From the NCBI GenBank assembly GCA_902791625.1, contig CADAWN010000004.1, forward strand, positions 1 to 49,810: 49,810 bases of DNA. Reading direction: 5' to 3'. Origin of the DNA: an uncultured Erysipelotrichaceae bacterium. Its GTDB lineage: Bacteria > Bacillota_I > Bacilli_A > RF39 > UBA660. The notes under the pieces were generated by a model, which saw only the letters and a program-made list of their open reading frames with translations, made no database searches and had not been told where the DNA came from. Below, piece after piece: positions 35,319 through 43,874 of the stretch (positions are counted from its first letter, which is position 1; each line of letters opens with the position of its first letter). The position numbers and the translations under genes were made by a program.

Positions 35319-36486
35319 AAATAATAGTTAATCCTACAACTAGTATTATTGCACCTATTATATAAATATATCCAGAGTATCCAGCTCCTGTATCAGGAAC
35401 AGTAACATCAGCACTTAATTTTATAGATTTTGGTTCAGATTTTACTATAGGGATTAATACTACTTGGTATTCATCATCTACAGTACCTGCTACCTTTGCT
35501 TCATATGCTTCAAATCCCATATGATTGAATTTACCTTCAATGTCACCAGTTATTTTTACTGTTGTATTTGCTGATAAATCTTCTTTTTTAATTCTGAACT
35601 TAAATTTTTGTCCACTAACAATTTTAGAAGAATAATCTTTTGGATCAATAACATTATTTTCACTATCAACTATTTCTATTGCTACATTACTATCATTACT
35701 TAGTTTTAAATTAAATCCAGTAAATTCAGTATTAGGAGCTTTAGTAATATTTACTTTTAATTCTTCTGTTTCATAATACTTTTCATCTGTAGTTAGTTTA
35801 AATTCAACTTTACCTTCTAAAGTTATATTATTTGTAACTGTACTAGCTTTTGCTTCTTCAGCACCTTTAACATAGTTAAATATGTTAGCAGCATGTCCTT
35901 CATTATGATTACTTTCAATATTTGTCCATGTATTCTTTATAGTATTATTTTGTTTATCTTGATAAATCCATAATGCCATTTGAGCATCATAGTAATCATT
36001 TTCTGATAGACTTATTTTTTTAACACCAGCAGTTTCTGTTTCTGTTATATTTTTTTCATATGCTTGAAGTACAATATAATTAATACCTTCATCAATTAAT
36101 TTTTGATCAGCCTTCTTTGTATAAATTAATTCTTTTTGATCACTTGGTCTAACAGTATTAGGCATTGTTTTATTTACTTCTAGGCAAAATATATCAATTA
36201 TATAGTCTGCAGAATCTTTACCTTCTAGAATTACATTACCTACAATTCTACTGTTTGGTTTATACCAGCCATCAGGTACATTACTTCTTTCTTCTGTATA
36301 ATTAACAAGACTTGGTTTTACTTCTTTCACATTTTCTATTTCTTTTAAAGTTTCTGGAAGTGCATAACTAACATTTAATTGTGTTACTATTCCATATACA
36401 GCAATTAATACGAAGCAAACTAATACACCAACAAGTATAGATGAACTAGTTTTGCTATCTTTTTTCTTTTTAAATTCTTTATTCAT
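35290..36486 (-). CDS. Thioester-domain surface adhesin with a VPDTG sorting signal
   Basis: 398 aa. Signal/anchor helix about 17-37. Residues about 70-210 match thioester-domain adhesins: C101 in IFCLEVN and Q169 in YDAQMALWIYQ, the Cys and Gln that form an internal thioester used to bond covalently to host surfaces. Two beta-sandwich stalk domains follow (about 225-345). The tail is VPDTGAG, a hydrophobic helix and KVQKN, a sortase substrate signal. The sortase gene overlaps its 3' end, so enzyme and substrate are one operon. The thioester is inferred from the two motifs and their spacing. Ribosome site AGGAGAG. Confidence 0.82.
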   Translation of the reverse strand: MNKEFKKKKDSKTSSSILVGVLVCFVLIAVYGIVTQLNVSYALPETLKEIENVKEVKPSLVNYTEERSNVPDGWYKPNSRIVGNVILEGKDSADYIIDIFCLEVNKTMPNTVRPSDQKELIYTKKADQKLIDEGINYIVLQAYEKNITETETAGVKKISLSENDYYDAQMALWIYQDKQNNTIKNTWTNIESNHNEGHAANIFNYVKGAEEAKASTVTNNITLEGKVEFKLTTDEKYYETEELKVNITKAPNTEFTGFNLKLSNDSNVAIEIVDSENNVIDPKDYSSKIVSGQKFKFRIKKEDLSANTTVKITGDIEGKFNHMGFEAYEAKVAGTVDDEYQVVLIPIVKSEPKSIKLSADVTVPDTGAGYSGYIYIIGAIILVVGLTIIYVNTKVQKN

Positions 36487-36621
36487 AATACTCTCCTATT
36501 CTTTTATATTTAATTATAGTATATCACATAATTAAAATTTTTAAAGGCTTTTTTTTAATTATTTATAAATTTTCTAAATGTATTAACTACTAAATATCAA
36601 TTCAATATAACTAAATACTAA

Positions 36622-36654
36622 TAAAAAAAATAAATCAGTGTACTGATTTATTTT
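36622..36654 (-). terminator. Terminator of the XRE regulator gene
   Basis: Thirteen-base arms 36627-36639 and 36642-36654 with A/T tail; overlaps the XRE stop codon. Confidence 0.78.
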
Positions 36655-37003
36655 ATATTTTTTTATTTACAAGTTCTAAAAATCTTTTAGGATCATCAAT
36701 CATTAATTTGTATAATTTTTCATTTTTTCTTATTTCTCTAATAAAAATCATTTCTTCCTTAGACATATGTATACTATAATTATTATCGTTTTCTGCTACT
36801 TCATAACTATCATTACCTAATAAGTAATTAATATCTGTATCAAATACTTCGGCAAGAACTTTTAGAGTTTCAAGAGTAGGAGTTCTTGTTCCTTTTTCAT
36901 AACAGCAAATACTTACTTTTGTAACATTAATTAGTTTTCCAAGGTCTTCTTGTGTTAAATTGAGTCTTTTACGTTGTTCTTTTATTCTATTTCCTAACAA
37001 CAT
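36653..37003 (-). CDS. XRE-family helix-turn-helix regulator
   Basis: 116 aa. The N-terminal 65 residues are an HTH_3 domain: NRIKEQRKRLNLTQEDLGKL, then SICCYEKGTRTPTLETL and YLLGND. The C-terminal half (NEKLYKLMIDDPKRFLELV) is a short helical tail, possibly for dimerisation. It binds DNA as a repressor or activator; the target is unknown. It ends with its own terminator and has an AGAGGTGAT site. The adhesin operon lies just downstream on the same strand, so it might act there, though nothing in the sequence proves it. Confidence 0.87.
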   Translation of the reverse strand: MLLGNRIKEQRKRLNLTQEDLGKLINVTKVSICCYEKGTRTPTLETLKVLAEVFDTDINYLLGNDSYEVAENDNNYSIHMSKEEMIFIREIRKNEKLYKLMIDDPKRFLELVNKKI

Positions 37004-37091
37004 TTTATCACCTCTAATTAATACCTATTATTAATTATAAGTGTTAGTTTTATACAAATGTTTAAAGTTAACAAAATGTAAATTTTACTTT

Positions 37092-37418
37092 TTAATCTTC
37101 TTTTTTACTTGATAAAAATGTAACTTTTTCTGCTATTATTTGAAGAACTGTTTTATTAATTCCATTTTCTTCTACTTTTCTTGATTCTATTCTTCCTTTT
37201 ACACCAATAATATCTCCTTTTTTACAGTATTCAGCAGTATTATTAGCAACTATATTCCATAATATACATTCAACAAAATCTGTTTCATATACTCCATCAT
37301 GGTTTTTGTAACTTCTTGGAATAGCTAATGTAATAAATGAATATTTAGTATCATTTTCACCTGTTCTTACTTCTACATCTTTTACTAGTCTTCCTACTAA
37401 AACCACTTGATTTAACAT
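37092..37418 (-). CDS. ssb: Short single-stranded DNA-binding protein
   Basis: 108 aa, essentially just the OB fold: MLNQVVLVGRLVKDVEVR, FVECILWN, AEYCKKGDIIGVKGRIESR. Typical SSB proteins have a disordered tail ending DDDIPF that recruits partners; here the protein stops at SSKKED with no such tip. It may be a secondary, specialised SSB (like SsbB of competent bacteria), with the main ssb elsewhere. GAAAGGAGG ribosome site. Confidence 0.9.
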   Translation of the reverse strand: MLNQVVLVGRLVKDVEVRTGENDTKYSFITLAIPRSYKNHDGVYETDFVECILWNIVANNTAEYCKKGDIIGVKGRIESRKVEENGINKTVLQIIAEKVTFLSSKKED

Positions 37419-37503
37419 ATTTTTCCTCCTTTCATATGAGTATTTTACTTAAGATATTTTTATAGTCAAAAGATGAATTTTTATTTTTTAGGTAAAAAAG
37501 TCC

Positions 37504-37542
37504 TAAAAAAAAGTAAAATTACTTATAGCAATTTTACTTTTT
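37504..37542 (-). terminator. Terminator of the sufSU operon
   Basis: Thirteen-base arms 37508-37520 and 37530-37542, nine-base loop, T-run on the minus strand. Confidence 0.85.
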
Positions 37543-37566
37543 TGACTTACTTTCTATTTCTTTATG

Positions 37567-38013
37567 TTAATTACTAGCTTCATCTAATCTATTTAACATT
37601 TTAACAATTGCATTTCTAGGAAGAAGTGCACACGTTTTTCTATTAGGTTGTTTATATATTTCATCATATACAATTAATTCACCCAACACATCTTCATCAT
37701 ATTCTTTTTCAGAAATCATATTATCATAATTAACTAATATTTTTCTTGCTTCAGTTGTAGTTTTTCCTATTAAAGTTTTTATCATAATTGAAGTAGCACT
37801 TGTAGATATAGCACATGCTTCACCATCAAATCTAATATCCGTTATAATATCATTTTCTACTTTCATTTCTATATCTAAATTATCAATACATGATTCATTA
37901 TTAGTATTCTCTTTAATATAGTGTGAATCATTAATTAATCCCCTATTTTGAGGATTTTGATAATTATCTAAAATTATTTCTCTTCTTAATTCTGGATCAC
38001 TTATTATATTCAT
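37567..38013 (-). CDS. sufU: Iron-sulfur cluster assembly scaffold/sulfur-transfer protein SufU
   Basis: 148 aa, IscU-like fold of the SufU group. The three ligand Cys are present: ESCIDNL, GEACAISTSATS and RKTCALLP, and the Asp two positions after the first Cys is kept. The usual N-P-x-C-G-D is changed to E-S-C-I-D. SufU receives sulfur from SufS. It follows sufS by 10 bases. The rest of the usual suf set (sufC, D, B) is not in this window downstream. Confidence 0.9.
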   Translation of the reverse strand: MNIISDPELRREIILDNYQNPQNRGLINDSHYIKENTNNESCIDNLDIEMKVENDIITDIRFDGEACAISTSATSIMIKTLIGKTTTEARKILVNYDNMISEKEYDEDVLGELIVYDEIYKQPNRKTCALLPRNAIVKMLNRLDEASN

Positions 38014-38023
38014 CTTATCACCT

Positions 38024-39220
38024 CTATAGTACTACTTTAAAGATATCTTTACTTTTTCTTAAAGCATCTACTAGTTTATCTATTTCTTCTTTTGTATTAT
38101 ATAAATGCATACTTACTCTACAAGTATTTCTAATATTTAATTCATCTTTTAACATTTTAGTACAATGATTACCTGCACGTATAGCAATATTATAATGATT
38201 TAAATATATAGATGTATCTTGGCTAAATACACCATCTAAATTAAACACTACTATTCCACTTTTACTATTCTTATTATATAAAATAACATTATCAATTTTC
38301 TCTAATTCACTTACTAAGTATTTTCTTAATTCCAACTCATGTTTACGAATATTGTTTACACCGACTTTATTAATATAATTAATAGCTTCTTTTAAACCTA
38401 AAACTTCAGCAATAGGTGGTGTCCCTCCTTCAAATTTTGAAGGTATACTTTTAAGTTCATAACTACCATCTTCTTCAAAGTACTGATTCATTCCTCCACC
38501 ATATAGTAATGGTTCAGTCTCATTTAATAATTTTTCTTTTCCATATAAAACACCTATACCAGTTGGTCCAAGCATCTTATGTCCAGAGAAAGCTAAGAAA
38601 TCAATATTTTCCTTTTGAACATCTACTTCTACATGTGAGACAGATTGAGATACATCAACTATATAGTAAATACCCTTTTCTTTACATATTTCACCTATTT
38701 CATGTATAGGTCTTATATCTCCTATTACATTACTAATATGTGCAATAGCTATTACTTTAGTTTTATCGGTAATCATTTTTTTAACATTATCTACAGTTAT
38801 TTCATAATTATCATCTAGTGGTACACATTTTACTTTTACACCAATTTGTTTTTGAAGTACTAAATAAGGAAGCACATTACTTGCATGTTCACCTTTATTA
38901 ATTAATACTTCATCTCCTGCTTTTAATTTATTCTTTAAGAATCCAAAAACAACTAAGTTTAATGCTTCAGTACTACCTTTAGTGAATACTATTTCTTTAC
39001 TATTTTCAGCATTTATAAAATCTCTAACTACATCTCTTGTAGAATCATATTCATAATTAGTCTTCTCAGCTGCTTTATAATCTCCTCTATGTATATTAGA
39101 TGTATGTTTTGTATAATAGTCATTCATTTTATCAATTACACATTTTGGTTTTAATGAAGTTGCTGCACTGTCAAAATAAATTGTATCTTGTTCTAACATT
39201 GGAAAGTCTTCTCTATTCAT
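38024..39220 (-). CDS. sufS: Cysteine desulfurase SufS
   Basis: 398 aa, fold-type I PLP enzyme. YFDSAATSLKP at the start, FTKGSTEALNLV, DVSQSVSH, the PLP lysine in SGHKMLGPTGIGVLYG and the active-site Cys in IRAGNHCTK near the C-terminus. It converts cysteine to alanine and passes the sulfur to SufU for Fe-S cluster formation. First gene of a two-gene sufSU operon with AGGAGGTG. Confidence 0.95.
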   Translation of the reverse strand: MNREDFPMLEQDTIYFDSAATSLKPKCVIDKMNDYYTKHTSNIHRGDYKAAEKTNYEYDSTRDVVRDFINAENSKEIVFTKGSTEALNLVVFGFLKNKLKAGDEVLINKGEHASNVLPYLVLQKQIGVKVKCVPLDDNYEITVDNVKKMITDKTKVIAIAHISNVIGDIRPIHEIGEICKEKGIYYIVDVSQSVSHVEVDVQKENIDFLAFSGHKMLGPTGIGVLYGKEKLLNETEPLLYGGGMNQYFEEDGSYELKSIPSKFEGGTPPIAEVLGLKEAINYINKVGVNNIRKHELELRKYLVSELEKIDNVILYNKNSKSGIVVFNLDGVFSQDTSIYLNHYNIAIRAGNHCTKMLKDELNIRNTCRVSMHLYNTKEEIDKLVDALRKSKDIFKVVL

Positions 39221-39324
39221 TATTTCACCTCCTATATTTTCTTATTTTATTTTATGATAAAAATAAAATCTTATATGTGTTTTTAACTAATGTTTAAGCA
39301 ATAATATTTTATCACTTTTTTTAA

Positions 39325-39352
39325 TAAAAAAAAAGAGTAATTACTTACTCTT
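39325..39352 (-). terminator. Terminator of the coiled-coil protein gene
   Basis: Arms 39333-39340 and 39345-39352, four-base loop, T-run on the minus strand, overlapping the stop codon. Confidence 0.78.
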
Positions 39353-40664
39353 AAGCTACTTTATAATATTTCTTGTCATCACTATTATCTAACATTTCAG
39401 AAAATTCAGAATAAATATCACCCATAGTTTTTTGATATTGAGCAATTTTTGAATCTTTTTCTTCTAGTTTATTTTCCATAGTTATAATCTTAGATTCATT
39501 TTCTTCTTTTTCTTTTTCCATAGATTTCATTCTTTCATTATTTTCTTCTAGTTGTTTAGTCATTTCTTCTAGTTTTCTATTTAGCTCATCTAATTCTCTA
39601 TCTTTTTTACTAATTTCTTTTTCTTTGTCTTCAAGATTTTCTTCTTTTTCTGTTAATTCATCTTGTAATCTACTCATTTTTTCTTTAACTGCACTTACTA
39701 CAGTATTAAGATTACCAACAGGTTTATCTTCTTTTACTACTTTTTCTCTTTCGAAACTAAATTTTTCTTCTGGTTCTTTGACTTCTTCTTTTTCTTCAAA
39801 TTCTATTTTTGGTTTTTCTTCTATTTCAGTTTTCTCTTCTTGTTCTACTTCTAATTCTGTATTAACTACTGGTGTATCAAAATCAAATGACTTTTCAAAA
39901 TCATTGTTAATTTCATTTAAATCATTTTGTATCTCAGATATATCAAAGTGATCACTTTTTGGCATTTCTTGTTCTACTTCTTCTTCATTTACTAAATCAG
40001 GAGCTCCATCTTTTACTTCTTCAACATTTTCTACATCTAATCTATCTAGTGGTTTATCTGTAACATCAGCAAGTGCTCCAATAGGCATTTTTACATCAGG
40101 TTCTTCTAATTTATTACCAAAAACTTGTACTTCTTCATTAATATTATTATTTTTAGTATATACAGTATCTCCATCTACTGCTATATAACTTATTTGTTCA
40201 TCAACTTTTAATAATGTCTTATCTTGTACCTTATACAAATCATATATTTCTTCAGGTCCCTCACAAATAAATCTTACATTAATATTAGTATCAAGTATTC
40301 TATCTCTTGCACCTTCATTTGCAAAACTATTAATTTCTGGGTTTACTTCTCTTGTTTTTACTGCTAAATATTTATTATTTATAGTAACTACATCAACATT
40401 TGTACATGGAACTAATAATTCACCATTACTATTCATTATACCTAATGTTTTTCTAGGAACTCTATTTAATGATTCAGTTACACTTGGTGTAACAACATAC
40501 ATATCATCAGTTATTTTTTTATCTTCTGCTATATATAATGCCTTATCGCTCAAACTATCATTTCTACCTTCTCCTGGTTTTATGAAAGTACAAAAAGCAT
40601 CATCATATCCTGACTGACTTACTTTTCCTTTAGTTAATTCTAATTTTTTATCTGTTTCATTCAT
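39351..40664 (-). CDS. Cytosolic protein with an acidic linker and C-terminal coiled coil, unknown function
   Basis: 437 aa. No signal peptide or membrane helix. Residues about 1-190 look like a folded domain of mixed strands that I do not recognise. About 190-315 is very rich in Glu, Asp, Lys and Val/Pro, likely disordered. About 325-420 is a long heptad-patterned coiled coil, followed by a short tail. A structural or scaffold role is suggested by the layout only. It is monocistronic, with a good SigA promoter at 40689-40717 and its own terminator, so it is probably well expressed. The sequence has low complexity in the middle but no exact DNA repeats. Confidence 0.75.
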   Translation of the reverse strand: MNETDKKLELTKGKVSQSGYDDAFCTFIKPGEGRNDSLSDKALYIAEDKKITDDMYVVTPSVTESLNRVPRKTLGIMNSNGELLVPCTNVDVVTINNKYLAVKTREVNPEINSFANEGARDRILDTNINVRFICEGPEEIYDLYKVQDKTLLKVDEQISYIAVDGDTVYTKNNNINEEVQVFGNKLEEPDVKMPIGALADVTDKPLDRLDVENVEEVKDGAPDLVNEEEVEQEMPKSDHFDISEIQNDLNEINNDFEKSFDFDTPVVNTELEVEQEEKTEIEEKPKIEFEEKEEVKEPEEKFSFEREKVVKEDKPVGNLNTVVSAVKEKMSRLQDELTEKEENLEDKEKEISKKDRELDELNRKLEEMTKQLEENNERMKSMEKEKEENESKIITMENKLEEKDSKIAQYQKTMGDIYSEFSEMLDNSDDKKYYKVA

Positions 40665-40688
40665 TTATAGCCACCACCTATTATATAC

Positions 40689-40717
40689 ATAATAGCACAT
40701 ATTACTTGTCTTAACAA
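40689..40717 (-). promoter_or_regulatory. SigA promoter of the coiled-coil protein gene
   Basis: Minus strand TTGTTA (40712-40717), 17-base spacer, TATTAT (40689-40694), about 25 bases before the ATG. Confidence 0.7.
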
Positions 40718-40769
40718 TATAAATATTTATTTTTTTATTAATATTTGTTACAATTAATATGGTGATTAT

Positions 40770-41519
40770 ATGAAGAAAACTGAAAACAAATTATATTTTG
40801 AAATGGTTATTTTCTTTTTCATAGTAGTACTATGTTTTGGGCTATTAATTATAAAAGAAAAAGGTAATTCATATAAGAAAAATAAAATTGATAAGAAAAT
40901 AGATGAATATATAAGTTTAGAATATAAAGATATAAAAGATGAATTAAAAATAAATAAACTTAAACAAAAAAAGAATACTTATTATAAAAAAATAGCTAAT
41001 AACAAAAATAAAGATTTAAGTTTTACTATAAGTTATAAAAATAAAAAAATTACTTCCACATATAAAAAAGATTATTTGGAAGGTAATTCTTTGTTTAAAG
41101 TTTTAGAAAAAAATATGAATGATAAATTATCTAGTATTAATAATAATAGTTATTATAAAAATCTTAAAATTAGTTATTATACTAAACTAAATAATTGTAG
41201 TGATTCTATCAAAAATAAATTAATTAAAGGTGATTATGATTTAGCCTTATATACAATTATAGATAATAAAAATATTAATTTAGATCAAATATCACTACAA
41301 AACGAAATAATAAAATTACACGACTATATTAAATCTTTAAAACTAAATCCAAAAGATTATAAATTAAATTATACAGATTTAAATAATGAAACTAAGTCAA
41401 TTACTATAGAATTTAATGAAGAAATATTGTTAAATAATATTAATATTGGTAAACTAGTTATAGAAAACAATGAAATAGAACTTAATAAATATAGTATTAA
41501 GGTCAATCATTTAAATTAG
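40770..41519 (+). CDS. Single-pass membrane protein, unknown function
   Basis: 249 aa: helix about 10-29 near the N-terminus, then about 220 outside residues very rich in Lys, Asn, Ile and Tyr. No cysteine pair, enzyme motif or repeat recognised. Homology cannot be judged by eye. It starts from a TGTTACAAT extended -10 and is followed 9 bases later by the HIT gene, so the two probably share an mRNA. Confidence 0.7.
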   Translation: MKKTENKLYFEMVIFFFIVVLCFGLLIIKEKGNSYKKNKIDKKIDEYISLEYKDIKDELKINKLKQKKNTYYKKIANNKNKDLSFTISYKNKKITSTYKKDYLEGNSLFKVLEKNMNDKLSSINNNSYYKNLKISYYTKLNNCSDSIKNKLIKGDYDLALYTIIDNKNINLDQISLQNEIIKLHDYIKSLKLNPKDYKLNYTDLNNETKSITIEFNEEILLNNINIGKLVIENNEIELNKYSIKVNHLN

Positions 41520-41528
41520 GAGGAATTT

Positions 41529-41909
41529 ATGAAAGATTGTTTATTTTGTAAAATAATTAATGGTGAAATACCTTCATATAAAATTATGGAAAATAATAGT
41601 TTATATGTATTTATGGATATTAATCCTAACTCTAATGGTCATATGTTAATAATACCAAAAGAACATGTTGTAACAGTACTTGATGTTAAAGGTGATTTTA
41701 TTACTGAAGCTCTAGAAATAATAAAAGAAAAGTTATATCCATTATTAAAAGAAAAACTTAATATTGATGGTTTAACAATTACACAAAACAATTTCTTAGG
41801 TCAAGATGTTAAACATTATCACATACATTTAATACCAAAATATAATAAAGATAATAAATATTCTGAGAAAAAAGATGTAGAAGAAATCTATAATATCTTA
41901 AATAATTAG
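41529..41909 (+). CDS. HIT-family nucleotide hydrolase
   Basis: 126 aa. CLFCKIINGEIPSYKI at the start, FMDINPNSNGHMLIIPKEH, and the histidine triad HYHIHLIP (H-x-H-x-H) that gives the family its name; the middle His is the nucleophile. HIT proteins hydrolyse nucleoside phosphoramidates and related nucleotides. TTAGGAGGA ribosome site. Its last 12 bases overlap the end of the convergent membrane-protein gene. Confidence 0.95.
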   Translation: MKDCLFCKIINGEIPSYKIMENNSLYVFMDINPNSNGHMLIIPKEHVVTVLDVKGDFITEALEIIKEKLYPLLKEKLNIDGLTITQNNFLGQDVKHYHIHLIPKYNKDNKYSEKKDVEEIYNILNN

Positions 41910-42395
41910 AGTAAGTAAAATATCAGTAATAGTAATAATTAACATAATGTTACTAAACCATAATGGTATTTTTTTTGTGACTTTATCTGTTTTCTTTTGA
42001 ATAAGTCCAACAAATAAAACTGAAATCAATCCCCAAAGTGTACTTACTTCAATACTAATATATCTACCAATATTAAGTATAAAGCGTCTATAATCCCATA
42101 AGGATTTATGAATAGTTTTTTCTAAAATAATACCTGTTAAATATTCTAACAAAGTAAGTAATATAAAAGAAACTATGAAGACTAAGAATAATTTTGATTT
42201 TTTACTTATTTTTAAATTATTAAATATTTCTCTTTCTATAATAATTATAATAACTATACCTATTCCATATATAGGTTTTATTGGTTCAAATAAAATATTA
42301 TTTATAAATTTATGTCTAAATATTAAACTTTGTAATAATTCAAAAATATAACCAATAAAACCAAATATATAAAAATTATTAATATAATAGTACAT
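41898..42395 (-). CDS. PF06541-type membrane protein (putative ABC permease-like)
   Basis: 165 aa with about four or five helices. FIFEP-type segments (LFEPIKPIYGIG), LLEYLTGIILEKTIHKSLWDYR, and LNIGRYISIEVSTLWG match PF06541 (ABC_trans_CmpB), a family of unproven function. No ATPase partner lies nearby. It is convergent with and overlaps the HIT gene; it follows two YjcZ-like sporulation peptides, with a terminator in between. Confidence 0.85.
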   Translation of the reverse strand: MYYYINNFYIFGFIGYIFELLQSLIFRHKFINNILFEPIKPIYGIGIVIIIIIEREIFNNLKISKKSKLFLVFIVSFILLTLLEYLTGIILEKTIHKSLWDYRRFILNIGRYISIEVSTLWGLISVLFVGLIQKKTDKVTKKIPLWFSNIMLIITITDILLTLII

Positions 42396-42442
42396 TCTAT
42401 CACCTTTTATAGTATTAAAAAATTAAAATATTTTATTCAAAT

Positions 42443-42468
42443 AAAAAACAAATATAAATATATATTTG
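42443..42468 (-). terminator. Terminator after the YjcZ-like genes
   Basis: Arms 42449-42456 and 42461-42468, four-base loop, A/T tract downstream on the minus strand. Confidence 0.65.
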
Positions 42469-42479
42469 CTTTTATGTTA

Positions 42480-42614
42480 TTAAAAATATCTATTATTGTT
42501 ATTTGTACATCCTAATATAATAGCAAGTAAGATATATAAAACTACTATAAATACATAACCATTTCTTCCATGATTATTAGAACATGAATTATTATTCATT
42601 TCTGGACAAGACAC
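42480..42614 (-). CDS. YjcZ-like sporulation membrane peptide, 44 aa
   Basis: 44 aa from a GTG at 42614 (MSCPEMNNNSC... start) with an AAAGGGGG site six bases upstream; an ATG five codons in is the alternative. The Asn/Cys/Gly-rich head is followed by one helix, GYVFIVVLYILLAIILG, matching the YjcZ family of tiny sporulation proteins (G-F/Y-x-L/F-I-V-V-L-F/Y-I-L-L-x-I-I-x-G). Found in the spore of Bacillus relatives; role unclear. Confidence 0.78.
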   Translation of the reverse strand: MSCPEMNNNSCSNNHGRNGYVFIVVLYILLAIILGCTNNNNRYF

Positions 42615-42628
42615 TTAAAACACCCCCT

Positions 42629-42700
42629 TTAAATATATGCACCTAATATAATTATTAGTAAGATAAATAGTACTAATATGATAGCAACACAGTTTCCCAT
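42629..42700 (-). CDS. YjcZ-like sporulation membrane peptide, 23 aa
   Basis: 23 aa, almost entirely one membrane helix: NCVAIILVLFILLIIILGAYI, matching the YjcZ core. AAGGAGG lies at proper distance from the ATG at 42700. It is the first of a pair with the 44-aa peptide 15 bases downstream, behind a SigK-like promoter (42733-42760). Confidence 0.75.
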   Translation of the reverse strand: MGNCVAIILVLFILLIIILGAYI

Positions 42701-42732
42701 ATTTTTTCCTCCTTTTTTATTGGTATTCACAT

Positions 42733-42760
42733 TATTGTATGGCATTAAGTCGAAATATGT
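42733..42760 (-). promoter_or_regulatory. SigK-like (mother-cell) promoter of the YjcZ-like pair
   Basis: Minus strand AC (42759-42760), 17-base gap, CATACAATA (42733-42741), an exact fit to the Bacillus SigK consensus AC-N16-17-CATANNNTA; the -10 also fits SigE. Located about 35 bases before the first ATG. Confidence 0.62.
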
Positions 42761-42780
42761 GATTAAACTAACCTAAATTC

Positions 42781-42810
42781 TTGAATTTTTTTACTTATTT
42801 ATGATATGAT
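42781..42810 (+). promoter_or_regulatory. SigA promoter of the PrsA-like gene
   Basis: TTGAAT, 18-base spacer, TATGAT preceded by TGA (extended -10), about 23 bases before the ATG. Confidence 0.65.
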
Positions 42811-42833
42811 TAATATCGACAGGAGGATTATTA

Positions 42834-43841
42834 ATGAAAAAGAAATTTATTTATGGAATGGCTATAATCATGACAGTAGGACTTGTTACTGGTTGTGGTA
42901 AAGAACTAAAAAAAGGAGAAAAAGTAGTTGCTAAAGTTAGTGATTATAAAGTAACTGCAGATGATTTATATAATGAAATGAAAGATAAGTATGCAATTAA
43001 AATACTTATTGATAAAATAGATCATGAACTAATGGATACTAAATTTAAAACAGATGATAAAGAAACACAAAATATTGATGATCAAATAAAACAAATTAAA
43101 CTAAGTTATAGTGTTAAAGATGATGATCAATTAAAATCAGTTATTAAAGATATATATGGATTAGATTCTGAAAAAGAATTAAGAGATATGTTATCTTTAC
43201 AATATAAAAGAGATTTAGCTATTAAAGATTATGTTGCTAATAAAGTAGTTACTAGTGAAGAAGTTACAGAATATTATGATAAAAAAATAATTGGAGAAGT
43301 TGAAGTTAAACACATTCTTATTAGACCAGATAGTTCTGAAAATGATAATGAAGATGTAAAAGAACAAAAAGAAAATGAAGCTAAACAAAAAGCTCAAGAT
43401 ATTATTAAAAAACTAGATAATGGTGAAAAGTTTGAAACTTTAGCTAAGAAATACTCTGATGATAAAGCTAGTGCTTCTAAAGGTGGTAAAATAGGTAATT
43501 TCACATCAACTGATAATTTAGAGGATAGTATTGTTCAAGCTCTTGCTTCACTAAAGAAAGGTAATTATACAAAAGAACCTGTTAAAACTTCTTATGGATA
43601 TGAAGTAATATTAAAAGTAAGTGAGAAAGATAAAAAATCTAAAGAAGATATAGAAAAAGATATAAGAAATACTATTGCTGAAGATAAAATAAATAGTGAT
43701 ACTTCTACAAGTGCTTATTATAAACGTCTAAGAGACTTTAGGGAAAGCAGTGGTTTAAAATTTAGCGATTCATCTATTGAAAAACTTTATAATAAATATA
43801 TGGATTCTTTAATTAATACAGATAATAATAACAATAATTAA
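42834..43841 (+). CDS. prsA: PrsA-like foldase lipoprotein (parvulin-type peptidyl-prolyl isomerase)
   Basis: 335 aa. Lipoprotein signal with lipobox VTGC (Cys about 21). Residues about 40-150 are the SurA/PrsA N-terminal chaperone part. About 155-265 are the parvulin domain: VKHILIRPDS, KYSDDKASASKGGKIGNF and VKTSYGYEVILK. It helps secreted proteins fold outside the membrane, important for the many surface proteins in this window. Strong CAGGAGGA site; ends in a bidirectional terminator. Confidence 0.94.
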   Translation: MKKKFIYGMAIIMTVGLVTGCGKELKKGEKVVAKVSDYKVTADDLYNEMKDKYAIKILIDKIDHELMDTKFKTDDKETQNIDDQIKQIKLSYSVKDDDQLKSVIKDIYGLDSEKELRDMLSLQYKRDLAIKDYVANKVVTSEEVTEYYDKKIIGEVEVKHILIRPDSSENDNEDVKEQKENEAKQKAQDIIKKLDNGEKFETLAKKYSDDKASASKGGKIGNFTSTDNLEDSIVQALASLKKGNYTKEPVKTSYGYEVILKVSEKDKKSKEDIEKDIRNTIAEDKINSDTSTSAYYKRLRDFRESSGLKFSDSSIEKLYNKYMDSLINTDNNNNN

Positions 43842-43872
43842 AAAACTTTCATATTTAATATGAAAGTTTTTT
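43840..43872. terminator. Bidirectional terminator between PrsA-like gene and recX
   Basis: Fifteen-base perfect arms 43840-43854 and 43858-43872 around a three-base loop, with T on one side and A on the other, between convergent genes. Confidence 0.88.
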
Positions 43873-43874
43873 TA

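Noticed and set aside
38509..39297. Rightward open frames over sufS and similar frames opposite other genes
   Set aside because: They are AT-rich antisense shadows of well-supported genes, with no ribosome sites or recognisable domains.
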